From Trissonchulus latispiculum (lineage: Eukaryota; Nematoda; Enoplea; Enoplida; Ironidae), in contig JASAND010020050.1 in assembly GCA_030248195.1 (NCBI GenBank), positions 1 through 64,000 on the forward strand: a stretch of 64,000 nucleotides of DNA, given 5' to 3'. Position 1 is the stretch's first letter. Every line of letters begins with the position of its first letter. The translations under genes were made by a program, and so were the position numbers. Positions 33,559-44,848 of this stretch are shown piece after piece. The notes below the pieces were generated by a model, which was not told the DNA's origin, searched no databases, and saw nothing but the letters and a program-made list of their open reading frames with translations.

Positions 33559-34173
33559 ACGTGATCACCCGTGTGTGTTTTCTTTTGTATGTGTAAAAGC
33601 CAACGGGGACAATAATTGCTGTTATAGCAATTATTACAGAGAATAAGCTAAGGACAGTTTTAATTAAGGGGAGCCGGTATTCCCCAGTTAGTGTCTTAAT
33701 AATTAACAGGTTGAACAGTGTTTAAAAGATTGTGTTTTCTACTTTTAGAGTGTTTTAGGAAACCTCATATTTTATCCGGCAATTATTAAAACAAGACAAG
33801 GTTACGACAGTGGCTTGTGAAGTGCGTTGAAAAAACGTGGCCGGCAACTCTGGTTGCCGGCCGTGGGGATAAAGGGGGTCCTAACCTGAAAGACCTACTC
33901 CCGGGGAGTGGCCTAACTCCCCTTCCTCAAGGTGGGTAGGTGAGTGTCCTCCCTTAAACTAACTACCCAAGTTTGCGTCGTTTTTGGGAGTTAAAAAATT
34001 GGCTTTTATAGTGAAAATTGAGGAGGTTAAAGAGAGATAAAATAGTGGTTTTGGAGTGGGTTTTTACTAAAATTAATCCACGATAGTTTATTTGTGGATT
34101 GGGCCAAAAAGGGCCTTTTCGGAAAAGTACATAAAATGGAGAAATGGGGATTTTAAAAGCCTTTTTGAGGAGA

Positions 34174-34206
34174 GTGATTTGCGAGGTTCGACTGCTCGCA
34201 AATCAC
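34174..34206. repeat. Perfect 12-bp hairpin
   Basis: GTGATTTGCGAG / CTCGCAAATCAC around a 9-base loop GTTCGACTG. Confidence 0.9.
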
Positions 34207-34373
34207 CAGGGAAAGCGCATGAAAAGAAAACAGGAATCACAAACAATACCCCAGAGGGTGGGGCGAAAGGCCCACACCCTCACAATTACAACTATGTAAA
34301 ACAATGGGCACTGGGCCTGAAAGAATGCTACAAAAAGTGGTCCTCGGACCCCGGCAAATAGTGAGAATGGAGG

Positions 34374-34413
34374 GACCCGGGGACCGCTTTTCAGGCATAA
34401 GGGTCCCCGGGTC
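34374..34413. repeat. Perfect 12-bp hairpin
   Basis: GACCCGGGGACC / GGTCCCCGGGTC around a 16-base loop. Confidence 0.9.
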
Positions 34414-34633
34414 AGAAGCAGTGCACCCCATGAGCCGTCCGAAGACATATGGCCTCACGGGGGCAGCCAGATCGTGAGTGCCTGGTCGGCAGTTGCTGAA
34501 ATAAAAACCCTATGGGGAAAGGGGGGGGGGAAGGAGGGAGATGCTTGAGTTCAGGCCTCCGTATAATTGGCACAGAACACATCTCCCCCGGAGACATACG
34601 GACAAAGGCTAATAATTAGAAGCTAAGTTTCAA

Positions 34634-34659
34634 GGGGAGAGAGACCAACCTCTCTCCCC
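34634..34659. repeat. Perfect 10-bp hairpin
   Basis: GGGGAGAGAG / CTCTCTCCCC around ACCAAC. Confidence 0.9.
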
Positions 34660-34775
34660 GACTGCCAGCCAAGCACTGACTGCAAACTGCTAGTTGCAGT
34701 CGAGACCCCAGTAGGGGGTTGGCCTTAAGCTTCTAACAGCTGATTGGCTGTTTTGGATGATCACGCTTTTGCTAT

Positions 34776-34807
34776 TGGGCTACCGAGTCGTGACCTACGG
34801 TAGCCCA
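34776..34807. repeat. Perfect 10-bp hairpin
   Basis: TGGGCTACCG / CGGTAGCCCA around a 12-base loop. Confidence 0.9.
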
Positions 34808-35306
34808 CAGGCGCGTAGGGCGGCTGGAGGACCCCCAAATTAATGGGAACAGATGACCCCTAATTCAGACAGAAAGACAGCCAAAGGCCGGATTTTAAGT
34901 ATCAAGTTTTAGGGGTCACTGCTGGGGCCCATAAATCTGGAGTAAACAGAAGCTCCAATATTTCTAGAAACTTGGTCCTCCAGCGGCCGACTTAAAAGGT
35001 CTCCCTTTGCTTAGTAGAAAGCAAAGGGGCCTCACCTGTTTGGTTCATCACGGACCCAGAAGAAGGAAAAGACGAAAACAAATTACGTAAGCCTACTAGG
35101 TACCTAAGTTAAAATGAAGCATAAAAAACTACCTAGAACTACCTAGAATTATAAGTTACCTAAGTACCTATTACTATTGTATATAACTGTATATGTGTGT
35201 GTATTATTGTCTACCTATATTGGTATACTGAGTAGTGCAGAGGCTGAATTCAGCCTTTTATGGGTGGGAGGTCAGAGGTGACCCTTATGAGGTCACTATT
35301 ATGTGA

Positions 35307-35347
35307 CTTACGTGAATGAATGCAAGAATGGCATTCGTTCACGTAAG
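35307..35347. repeat. 17-bp hairpin
   Basis: Arms CTTACGTGAATGAATGC and its complement with a single T-G wobble, loop AAGAATG. Directly followed by a second hairpin at 35348-35375 (GTCTGG...CCAGAC). Confidence 0.9.
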
Positions 35348-36240
35348 GTCTGGGAGCTTTCCACGCTCTCCAGACAAACAGGCGGGCGGTCAAAGATAAA
35401 AGGCCGACCCGTAAAAGGGAGAAGAGAAAGGGGAGGAGGTGGAAACTCCCTTAAGAATGGAATTAAAACTAAAACGTAGGATTTGAAACGTAATAATTTA
35501 ATTTGTACTTTTTGTTGTTTTAGGAATTAAAAGAAGAACGACTGTATTATTGTGTAAATGTTCTTATGTGTTGAGTAAATGTTGTAATAAAGTGGAATAA
35601 TGTGTATTTTCTTGCCATTTAAGGGGGATTTGTGCCAAAATTGGCCGTTATGCAACGCTGACGACAGAGGGACACGAGCAGGGAGGTTAAGGGGGTCTCA
35701 AATACGACCGCCCTTGCACAAGGCTGATGTAATAGGGGTTTACGCAATCGTGGGAGGCATCAATACGGCCATCCCACACATGTAACGTAAGGGCAAAAGG
35801 TCAAGGGTTCGAATCCTTGCACTAAGAGTTGAGATAACCATGCTAATTACGTACTCTTTGAGCGATTTTAAGGCCTACTAAGCTCACTAATTAGTGTAGT
35901 TCAAGGGCCTCAATACGGCCGCATGAATACGGTTACTACGTACTGATTAAGCCCTGTTAGTTGAATAGTTGAATTGTTGAGGTTATAAGGTAATGCCGGC
36001 AGTTTTCTGGCAGACATACAGACGACTATAGGCAATAACTGGCAATTACGGATACAGATCATTTTCTACACATAATTACCTGACACGTATTACTGGACTG
36101 GCCATGAGATCTTCAGTAAAACCAATTAATAATTTGCTGAATTCTTGCTTTTAACTAGTTTTTCTTGTAAGGCCTTAATTTATCTTTAAATTAGGCCCTT
36201 TGGTACTAATTTGCTGACCTATTCCTGGTTGCTAGGTGAG

Positions 36241-38040
36241 GCTGTAAGAACGCGAAACACCTTTTTTACTGAATAAAACAACAAATACAGTGACAAAAAT
36301 AGTAATTTCATTACATATGACAGTCCTAAATTGGATTGTGTGTCCCTAGCCAAAATGGAGCTCTCAGAAAGAATCTAAACACAGATGAAAACTGACGTTT
36401 TGCCACCAAGATCCAGGTAGTCCGGACAGAGCAGCAAGGTGATCAGGAACCAAAGGAGGAGAGAGAGTCCAGTGGTGATCTAAACGGCTTCACTAACACT
36501 GGCAGATCAAAAGAGCCAAAAATCGGGGAGGCAGGGGCTGATGTCTGGCAACACAGCAGAGAAAGAGATCCAACGGGATCTGAAGGCAACCCAAGGGGCA
36601 CGAGCACAAAGATCCAGAGAGCAGCGCAGCGAGAGGCAGGTTCAAAGGAAACCCGTGCAGAACTGAATCAAATGGGTTAAAACCTTTGTCTGTTTTAGCC
36701 CGGATTCAGCTGTATTAACTGGATTTCAGGGAATTAGGAAATGAAAAAATTGTTCCAATTTTGAGATTAGCAAATGAGGAACGTCGGTTATGTTAGGCTA
36801 GAACTTTTCTGACAAAACTGATTCGAGTTTACAAGTTCTGAAGATTACTGAAGAAATAGCTCGAAGCAATTGCTTTCGAAGCAGACAACCGTTTTAGAAA
36901 CCTTGACGGAACTGAACCATCCAATCCAACAGTTAAATTTTGACATTTTCTTAGAGAGGAAAACTCGCAGAGGGATCTCTATCAGAAATCCCCCACCTTC
37001 ACAGGAAATCCAGGGAAATCCAGCTAATATCCACTGATATTTGCATACAAATATGAAAATGACCGTATAATGGGATAACAACATAGGCCAGAGCGGCGAG
37101 GGCCCGATTTCAACATGACTTGTTTTCGAGAGTGGGACTCGAGGTCCAATTAGGTGTTTTTGAGCTTGCACTTGTTACAGAAAGTCGTAAAGGGGAGGGA
37201 CGACTCAACCTAGGGGATATCCAAAAATAGGCTTCCCAGATTTTTGAAGCAATCCATCTTTCCAGGAGTCACCATAATACCAACCTAAGGATACAAGGTG
37301 GGAGAAAAATTTTGGAGGGAGGTACCCTAGATGGGGAGAGGCAGAGCCTCTTCCAACACAACGACTCAGGGGGTGTCTGTGATTGGTTAGTTCGAAAGGG
37401 AGGACCCCGCCTCTTATGGAGTTTCGTTTGTTTTTCTTTGTAACCGCACCTGGGTAATAAATCACTTGGGGGTATAAATGTTTCCAGTAGCCCAAAGTAC
37501 CCGTAACAGCCGCGGCCCTAAACTTTATTGCGTTTTTGTCTTTGAGTGGCTTTGTTCTGGCTTCATTTTTATGTATCTTAGTGTCGTTTGTAAACAGAAG
37601 CGCAGGTGAAAGAGAAGCCGATGAAAACAAGGAAGTAAGGAAGAGAAACCGTAAAACGGACAGGGGGCCTAGAAGCCCAAGACGAACTAAACAGTACGTG
37701 GAAAGAAAACTTAGTTTCGACGTAGTTTGATTGTTAGTTAGGATTCTTAGGTTATTTTTTCAGTATTAATACTAAATGATTCTTTTTCTTTCTTTTCAGT
37801 AGTGACTTGTGCACTAAATTGTAATGGGGTTCCCCTCCGACTAGCCTATGCGTGTAACTTCTCAGTGAAGGGAACTAACGTCACTCTCGTGACGTAGAAA
37901 AAGCAGAGAACCTCACACCTACACATGCATAGACATTCAGGCTGGCCATTCACTCACTCACATAAACTCAAAGGAGGGGGACCTGTGGATAAACTCCATA
38001 CAGTTGATGATGCAAAATCAAAGGGGTTAAAATTAACTAA
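36241..38040. repeat. Partial third copy (C) of the same repeat family
   Basis: The module TGAATCAAATGGGTTAAAAC recurs at 36663, preceded by a region rich in GATCC and CACTG words like those upstream of the module in copies A and B. Near its far end, 37878-37895 is a perfect hairpin (ACGTCAC / GTGACGT around TCTC). Frames of 108-141 codons on the minus strand here show no motif and are not called as genes. Confidence 0.4.
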
Positions 38041-39639
38041 AATCAACCTCAACACAACGGTGAATGGATTTCAATTTTCAGAATACGATTAAAGTACAAT
38101 TGCAATAGTAAAACTATTATTAACAAACCTATACAGTAGTCAAAATATTGGCTGAATTTCTGTGCATCTTTGTAGCGGATCGAAGTCCTGTTTTCTGACT
38201 TTTTGATTTCAATGGAAAGAGGAGCAAAACTGTACAATTCAGAAATAGAGTTACAAATCCCTTTCTTTGTACATACTACAACTAAAATCAAACCAAAATC
38301 CGTACGCAAACAAATAAACTTGAAACAGAGATGATAATCAAATTTGTAATTAATAATGAATACAAGCTTAGCTATTTACAAGTGATGAAAATGTCTTTCT
38401 GTGCTTTCTGTTTCAGGATATAATTTAGGTTTGAAATACTCAGAGGGCAGTTAATGGCTAGGACCTACTGGTTAAAATGTTCGGAAGAAAAGACGACCGT
38501 CCACTTTAGTTGAGGCGGACCCAGCCAGCAAAAACTAGCGCTGATTTAGCCCAATACGTTTATCAGATGCAGTCTCTAGACCTTGCACTCAGCATTATGC
38601 ATAGGGTATCTCATGGTTTTATTATTTAATACTTCCAAGTTGCTACATATTGTGTCATGGCGTCGGTTAATATATAGGGTAGGGAATTATAAGTGTTTAC
38701 AATTTTTGCAGAATTTGTTTCGTTGATTTTTGTTATATTGGCCAAAATAGCTTGGCTACTGCCAATAACCCAGTAGGGATTTTGTTTCAAAAATGTATTA
38801 GGGTTTTTATAAAATTTTTGTATTAAATATGTAGGTGGGAGCTGTGTGTGATTGTCTAGTTGAATGTTCTGTGTTTGATAATATTTAGAAATGATGTTGT
38901 ATGTATCTAAGTAATTTAAATTTGAATTTGCCTAGGTATTTGAGCCACTACCCAGTATACCCAACTCCTCAGGATTCTGTAGATATAGAATTCCTTACAT
39001 ATGATAGCAATGTTTTGGTTGGTTTTATCTACAGGAGTAAGAACATACCGAGAGTGTGCATACATTAATAAAACTTTTAAATTTATTATATTGCTTTTGG
39101 TAATGCTTTCTTTATAGTTATGCACTGGGGACGCTATTGGAGGATTGTATTTATAAAAATATCCTGGGGTGGTGTAGTTATTTGACAATAGTACTGTTTG
39201 CAAATAAGTGAGAACTATCTTGCATAGTTTTATTAAGATTTATCTTATCTATAACTGTATGCCTAAATGTGAAAATTATATGTTTTTACTGCATTTTTTA
39301 GTCTTTGTGTTACTATCTTTTATTTGGTTTAACTTACCTTAATTCTCTGTCTAAATACGGCCAAATTCTCTGTCTAAATCATACTTAAGGTTGTTTTTTA
39401 ACTTTCATTAATGATGAATGCAAGCTTTAATTGTTTTTTACAGAGTTTGTTAACAGTTCATTTATGTGTAGTATTATTGTGATGAAAGGTGTTTATATCC
39501 GTTTCTGTTAAGATCTTTGTTTTATATATATTCTGTTTGTTTTAGTACAAGTGTTATCATGGTTAGGCATATTCAGGTATAGATTTTCCAGTACCGTTTT
39601 GTTGTAATTTCCCCAATTAGTAGCTCATTGAACCCGAGG
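38041..39639. other. AT-rich stretch, nothing assigned
   Basis: No gene, tRNA or repeat boundary seen. Confidence 0.5.
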
Positions 39640-40455
39640 CCATAAGGTGTTTTGGTTTTTAGCCGCATTATCCAGTTATCGATTGATACCCAATTTATTT
39701 ATATTTGGAAAAATTTAAAAATTGGCATTTTTCACTTATAAAGATTAAAGGTTCCGCCACGGCAATCATGTTCAATATTGACGCATTTGTTTTGGCTATA
39801 TTATGTGACAGACATTGATATTTTAATCTGCCAAGTTTGGTAATTTTTTACCACATAATTAGTGAGAAATTATCAAAAGAAAGTGGAAATTAAAAAGGCC
39901 ACTTTTAGCAAAATTTACTGTTTTTTGGTAAGTTTTTTGAGCTTGCTGTAGGTGTTAGAAGCATGCATATACTTTCATAAGACGTGGATTTATGCGCAGA
40001 GTGCAGCCATCTATCGGCTGTTTGTGTAGCTTTTGCCAATTGTTCAGTATAAGTAAAAAAGTACCGAAGGTCCTGTTTTTCTTGGTCGAAAAATGGCCGA
40101 TTTTCCAAAATTTTGACTTTAAAAATTCGCCAAAAATCGGTCACTCAACAGAATTACATTAAACTAGATAGCTGCGCTCTGCAATATGTCCTTGACATAT
40201 TTGCACAATTTCAGCGCTGTATCTTTCATACAGCGAAAAATTTTCTACCACCATCTTTTTAACCTAACTTTTTCATTTTCCTACGTTTAACACATGTCAA
40301 GGTCACATTTGAAAAGGGCTCGACAGAACGTTAGAAGCAGTATTACGCAAAACGCACTTGTCTTATTTTGAGGGCCCATGGGTATTACAAAATATGTGAA
40401 GATGAGCAAAATCGGAGTTGGTCGTAAAATCGGCAAAAAAGTTACCCCCCCCCCC
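39640..40455 (-). repeat. Dispersed element family Y, copy in reverse orientation
   Basis: Read on the minus strand, it matches 56630-57420 in order: GCCGATTTT, CTCCGATTTTGCTCAT, AACACATGTCAAGG-type, TTTTTCGCTGTAT, TTTTGGCGAATTTTT, GGCCATTTTTCG, ATGTGACAGAC and a CGATTGATACCC-like end. The C10 run at about 40445-40454 corresponds to the G-run end of the other copies. Non-coding. Confidence 0.75.
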
Positions 40456-40653
40456 TAAAGAAACTTAGTCGTCGTTTTATATTTAGTACGACGGATATAA
40501 TTAAATTCCATATTATGAAGAACGAGGTTAGCAATAGATGGAGCAGCATTACTACCCATATGTATACCAATAGTTTATCTTTAGTTTATGTGCTGAAAAT
40601 ATTATCTCATTATCTTTTCCCAGTCGGCTATAGCGGCCCATACTTGACTTAAG

Positions 40654-41018
40654 CCCGATTCATACCTCTGTCCGTTTGTCCGTTTCTGTTTGTCCGTTTG
40701 TCCGTTTGTCCGCGCACATACTGGTTCATACTTTTCCGTTTTTCCGTTGGTCCGTTTGTCCGTTTGTCCGTAAGGGATGTCCGTTTAGACTTCAACACTG
40801 CTCTACTTTTCCGGTTGTCCGTAACCAACAAGGATGAATCAGTTTAGAAAAGCAAACCAGACAAACTGACAAACGGACAAACGGAAACGGACAAACAGAC
40901 AAACGGAAAGCTAGGTATGAACTGATCTGTGAGTTCAGCAAAACGGAGAAACGGAGAAACGGAAATTCGGACAAACAGACAAACGGACAAACGGAAAGTA
41001 GGTTGGAACCGGGCTTTA
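40654..41018. mobile_element. Foldback MITE built from TCCGTTTG units
   Basis: The left half is made of TCCGTTTGTCCG-type units and the right half of the complementary CGGACAAACGGA units. The outermost parts are AAGCCCG...CATACCT on the left against AGGTTGGAACCGGGCTT on the right. TTAA precedes the left end and follows the right end, possibly the target site. No coding capacity. Confidence 0.7.
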
Positions 41019-41747
41019 ATCGCTGTTTTGGCCCAAATGGCCGATTTTTCGAACTTTGAAGAACCATATCTCAAAACTGGGTCTGGGATTTGGCTCATTC
41101 TTGACCAGCAGGTTTATTATAATCCTAAAAATGATATATTAAAAAATTGCGTCCCGTCTCCCAGTAATAAGTTCTCTAGCTGGAATAAAGTTATTTCGCA
41201 CTACCCTCGACTGGTGGGGTAAGTGACCTTATAACTGCGGTTTTTGGAAACAGCATGACAGCCGAAGGAGAACGCCTTTTGCATAGACATAGGAGAGCTC
41301 TATGAACAATCTGAGGACCAAAAGTAGCACAGTACCACGCATACATGTGCTTGGGGGGGGGTTGCGGGGGTGTTTCATCCACCCCCCAGACCTGGACCTC
41401 ACCCGCCTCCCAGAAATCCGGACTTCCGGATTTTTGGGAAAAACCGAAAAAAATCCGGTTTAGCGGCGCTCTGCGGCCCCGGTTCACCCCCAAAACTTCC
41501 TCTCCTGCACATGTCTGATACTACGTATGTCTTTCAATACAGTGTTAAAAATCCAGAAATAAAATTGGCCATTTAGCTGCCATGGTAAAATCACAAAAAT
41601 GGACCTTACCCATTAACCGCTCATCAAAACAAGCTGGTATTTGCAGGTTTCACTATGCTTACTAATATTAATCAACTGGCATAGTAAGAAGATAATCGAT
41701 TTGTTTCTGCTTGTCCGACCTATCTGCGAGCATCCCAGAGATCGACT

Positions 41748-41886
<139 letters not shown>

Positions 41887-42201
41887 CTGTTTTGTATATA
41901 ACTGTGTGAAATCGTAGGTTATATACGTTTAAGTTTCGTTTTTTCCTGATACTTGTTTTATCCTGTATATTATGGGTTGATTGTTGGCTGTCTATTATCT
42001 AATATGGTGAACATCGGCCGTTAAACTTAGCTATGTATGACTTAACAATATTTTTAGTCTTTTAAGTAAAACCTTAAAACTTGGTCTTTTCTAATGGACA
42101 TTTGATTAGTAACTGCCTTAGCACTTGCTATATCTAAATTTTGCTGACTTTTTGTGGAGTTTACGAATAAGTTCCATATAATACGTAGAAAACCCGAAAT
42201 C

Positions 42202-42372
42202 GTACAAAACCAGTTTTGTATGGATCATTTTGTACAAAACTAGTTTTGCATGGGTTATTTTGTACAAAACTAGTTTTGTATGGGTAGTTTTGTACAAAAC
42301 TAGTTTTGTATGGGTAGTTTTGTACAAAACTAGTTTTGTATGGGTAGTTTTGTACAAAACTAGTTTTGTATG
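42202..42372. repeat. 30-bp palindromic tandem repeat, just under 6 units
   Basis: The unit contains TGTACAAAACTAGTTTTGTA, itself a 20-base near-perfect inverted repeat, plus a TGGGTAGTTT spacer. Units start about every 30 bp from 42202, and inner units are identical. The 30-bp period gives a repeating decapeptide in translation, which I regard as incidental. Confidence 0.9.
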
Positions 42373-42959
42373 ACTGGGACCCGTTGCATAAAACTTTTAA
42401 TAGGTCAATAGGTTCAATAGGCTATAGGTAAATAGGCTGAGAGCGTTGCATAAAACTAATTTTCAATAACAATAGGCAATAGGCGATTTTTCCAATTTAA
42501 TAGGCGATTTCGATAGGCGAGCGTTGCATAAAACTCGAGCAATTTTAATAGCTATTAAATTTCACCTAATTATCAAAGAGGATAATTTGTTTCCAATTAT
42601 ATGTGCTATTCAGCACATTTTCTGCATTTTCTTCGGTAAAAGAGATAAAAAATAGACAAATAGCGTGCCGTCAATGTCTAAAAAGCAAAACTATAGAGGC
42701 AAACTTTGACAGAGACTTCACGCGAAATCTAAATTGATTGATTAAATTGAACTGAAATTAAATTGATAAATTCATTGATTTTAAAAATTTGAAATTAAAA
42801 CATGCAATAAAATGCATGCAAACGTTAAGTATAAATAATAATAAACAAACTAAGCTCTTGTGAAAGCACCCTATTGTTTGATATTTCATATTACTTTATT
42901 GTTTCCTATTATTTTATTATTTTTGTTCTGTTATTATTGTTTACTATTGTTATGGTGAT

Positions 42960-43315
42960 TTCATAGTCTCAGTCGCCTCTAGACGCGCGTAGATGCACGT
43001 CGACGTGCGTAGACGCGCTACACTGCAATGTTACATTTGGAGGCGTCGACGCGCGTTGACGCACGTCGATGCGCGTAGACGCGCGTCGACGTCTCCAAAC
43101 GTGACCTCACGTCCTGGTGCTATGCTGGCACTGGAAGCGTCGACGCGCGTCGACGTGCGTCGACGACCGTCAACGCGCCCATTTGTAGCATGCAAGTTTG
43201 CGCGCATCGACGCACGTCGACGCGCGTTGATGCGCGCAAAATGATATTGACGTTTGTAGACGCGCGTAGACGCGCGTCGACGCGCGTACACCTGCATTCG
43301 CGACTATGAAGGCAC
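42960..43315. repeat. CpG-rich degenerate tandem repeat (CGACGCGCGT units)
   Basis: Irregular arrays of about 10-base units such as GACGCGCGTC and GACGCACGTC, on both strands. The outer edges TTCATAGTC / GACTATGAA are inverted, so this may itself be a small transposon nested in the AT-rich host element. Confidence 0.75.
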
Positions 43316-43556
43316 CTTAATATTGTTTACTCGACGTTTAGCTTCATTCAACAGTTATCGTTTCATTAAGACATATCGTATAATAGTACAATTACTATGT
43401 ATTAGTACTATTACTACTTATTATGTATTAAGTACTATTACTATTTACTAATAAAATCAGCTAATTTTAATAAGCACCTATTGATTTCATTGTCAATAGG
43501 TATGAAAAATGAGCCTATGACAAATAGTGTTTTATGCAACGCATTTTAATAGGGCC

Positions 43557-43929
43557 TACAGCTACTGTCATATTTTAGTGGAAAGAAAAAGAAAATTTCG
43601 AGAAAGAAAGAAAGAAAGAAAAGAAAAGAAAAAGAAAGAAAGAAAGAAAGAAAGAAAAGTTGCATAAGAAAAGAAATTTCAGTGACCCTAGGTAGAAGCC
43701 ACTTAACTTGACAGCTGCTGTCAACTATAAGCCAATTTCAAAAGAACCTCCAATGTTGTGATATTTGATCTTCGTCTTTACTTCTAACACACACGCATCT
43801 TAAGCACCACTTTAGTGGACTAGGAAATTGAGTTTAAGTTAAGTCAGAAGGTCTGTCAGGCTGGGCTGGCCGCACAACATGTGTCCATCAAATTTCTTAT
43901 GGCCAAAATTTGTTTCTTTCTTTCTTTTA

Positions 43930-43993
<64 letters not shown>

Positions 43994-44060
43994 AAAGAAA
44001 AAGAAAGAAAAGAAAGAAAGAAAGAATCTTTCTTTCCACTAAAATATGACAGTAGCTGTA
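43557..44060 (-). mobile_element. TA-flanked MITE, copy 2
   Basis: Ends TACAGCTACTGTCATATTTT and its inverted counterpart at 44041-44060. (GAAA)n tracts on both sides meet TTTC tracts. The middle matches copy 1 (23310-23774) in reverse orientation. Non-coding. Confidence 0.88.
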
Positions 44061-44848
44061 TTGCCTATTTCTCCACATTGCCTATTGTTATTTACTTATG
44101 AAAATTGTCTTTATGCAACACGGCCCTGAGACCGTACAATTCTAGTTTTGGACTTACAAAACTGGTTCAATAATATTTGGGAGGCTTGAACGGGCCAAAT
44201 TTGCGTCGACCTTACCCGTGAAAACTTCTTTTTTGTTGGTCTAAAGATGAATTAGGGTAAATAGATATAACATAAGGTAATTTACGATCGTTGCATTGTA
44301 TGAATCACTTGTATTTTCCCACGATTCCCCCAGCATCCAATCAAAAGAAGTTTGACATAAACTCAAGTTGTAAGAAGAGCCCACAACTCTTACTTTCTTA
44401 AAAGTCTTATGGGTGCATCAACAGAGAGGATAGGAGATACCTTTTCGTAAAGATGGTGTATGTCTGCAAAATTTAATAACTTTTCCTTGAGTTGTCAAAT
44501 ATGTAACTTTTATTGAGTTAGGTTGGTCCTAAAATTCTCGTTAGGGAAAAGATCCACATTCAAAGGTCTCTGGTGGTAACAGAAATGTTTCCTTTAGATA
44601 TAAGCTAATTTTAAGCTTTTTGCAAAACATGTATAAGTTGAGTTTCTTTCCAGAAACATATCTTTATTTTTAAGGCTCAGTTTCCAGTTGTTAGTTCTTT
44701 GTCCTTTCCCTGCAAATGGTGTTAGATTACCACTGCGGCTGGAAATGTTGATGTTGCAGTGAGCACATTGAGTAGAGGAAGCGTGGAAGCTGGAAATCGT
44801 GTAAGGCAGTCCTTTAAGATTGGTAACTAAGCGAGGTTCATGTACAGG

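Larger units (their letters stand above)
32162..36240. repeat. Hairpin-dense non-coding repeat, copy B
   Basis: Starts with the same module as copy A (32163). Perfect inverted repeats at 32410-32428 (7), 33532-33558 (10), 33611-33635 (10), 33839-33862 (10), 33903-33922 (7), 34075-34100 (7), 34174-34206 (12), 34374-34413 (12), 34634-34659 (10), 34678-34701 (8), 34735-34752 (6), 34776-34807 (10), 34854-34918 (10), 35003-35028 (10), 35241-35256 (palindrome of 16), 35278-35296 (6) and 35307-35347 (17 with one wobble). Bulged ones are at 34254-34281 and 35348-35375. The stretch 32460-33110 is rich in CTAACTA-type words. A T-arm-like GGGTTCGAATCC sits at about 35805. No coding frame is convincing. 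The right limit is approximate. Confidence 0.7.
42383..44119. mobile_element. Composite element with GTTGCATAAA terminal repeats
   Basis: GTTGCATAAA at 42383-42392 and TTTATGCAAC at 44110-44119 are inverted termini, followed inward by CAATAGG/CCTATTG units on both sides. Further internal copies of the terminus occur near 42446, 42525 and 43531. The interior hosts a CpG-rich repeat block (42960-43315) and a complete TA-flanked MITE (43557-44060). Confidence 0.6.

Noticed and set aside
33245..33646. Plus-strand frame of 133 codons inside repeat copy B
   Set aside because: It spans two structural hairpins, is His/Thr-rich by repeat wording, and copy A has no matching frame.
37205..37630. Minus-strand frame of 141 codons
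   Set aside because: No motif, poor composition, lies in repeat copy C and overlaps another chance frame on the opposite strand.
42118..42357. Repeating decapeptide frame
   Set aside because: The 30-bp tandem repeat keeps phase, which explains the open frame. No start context or other coding sign.
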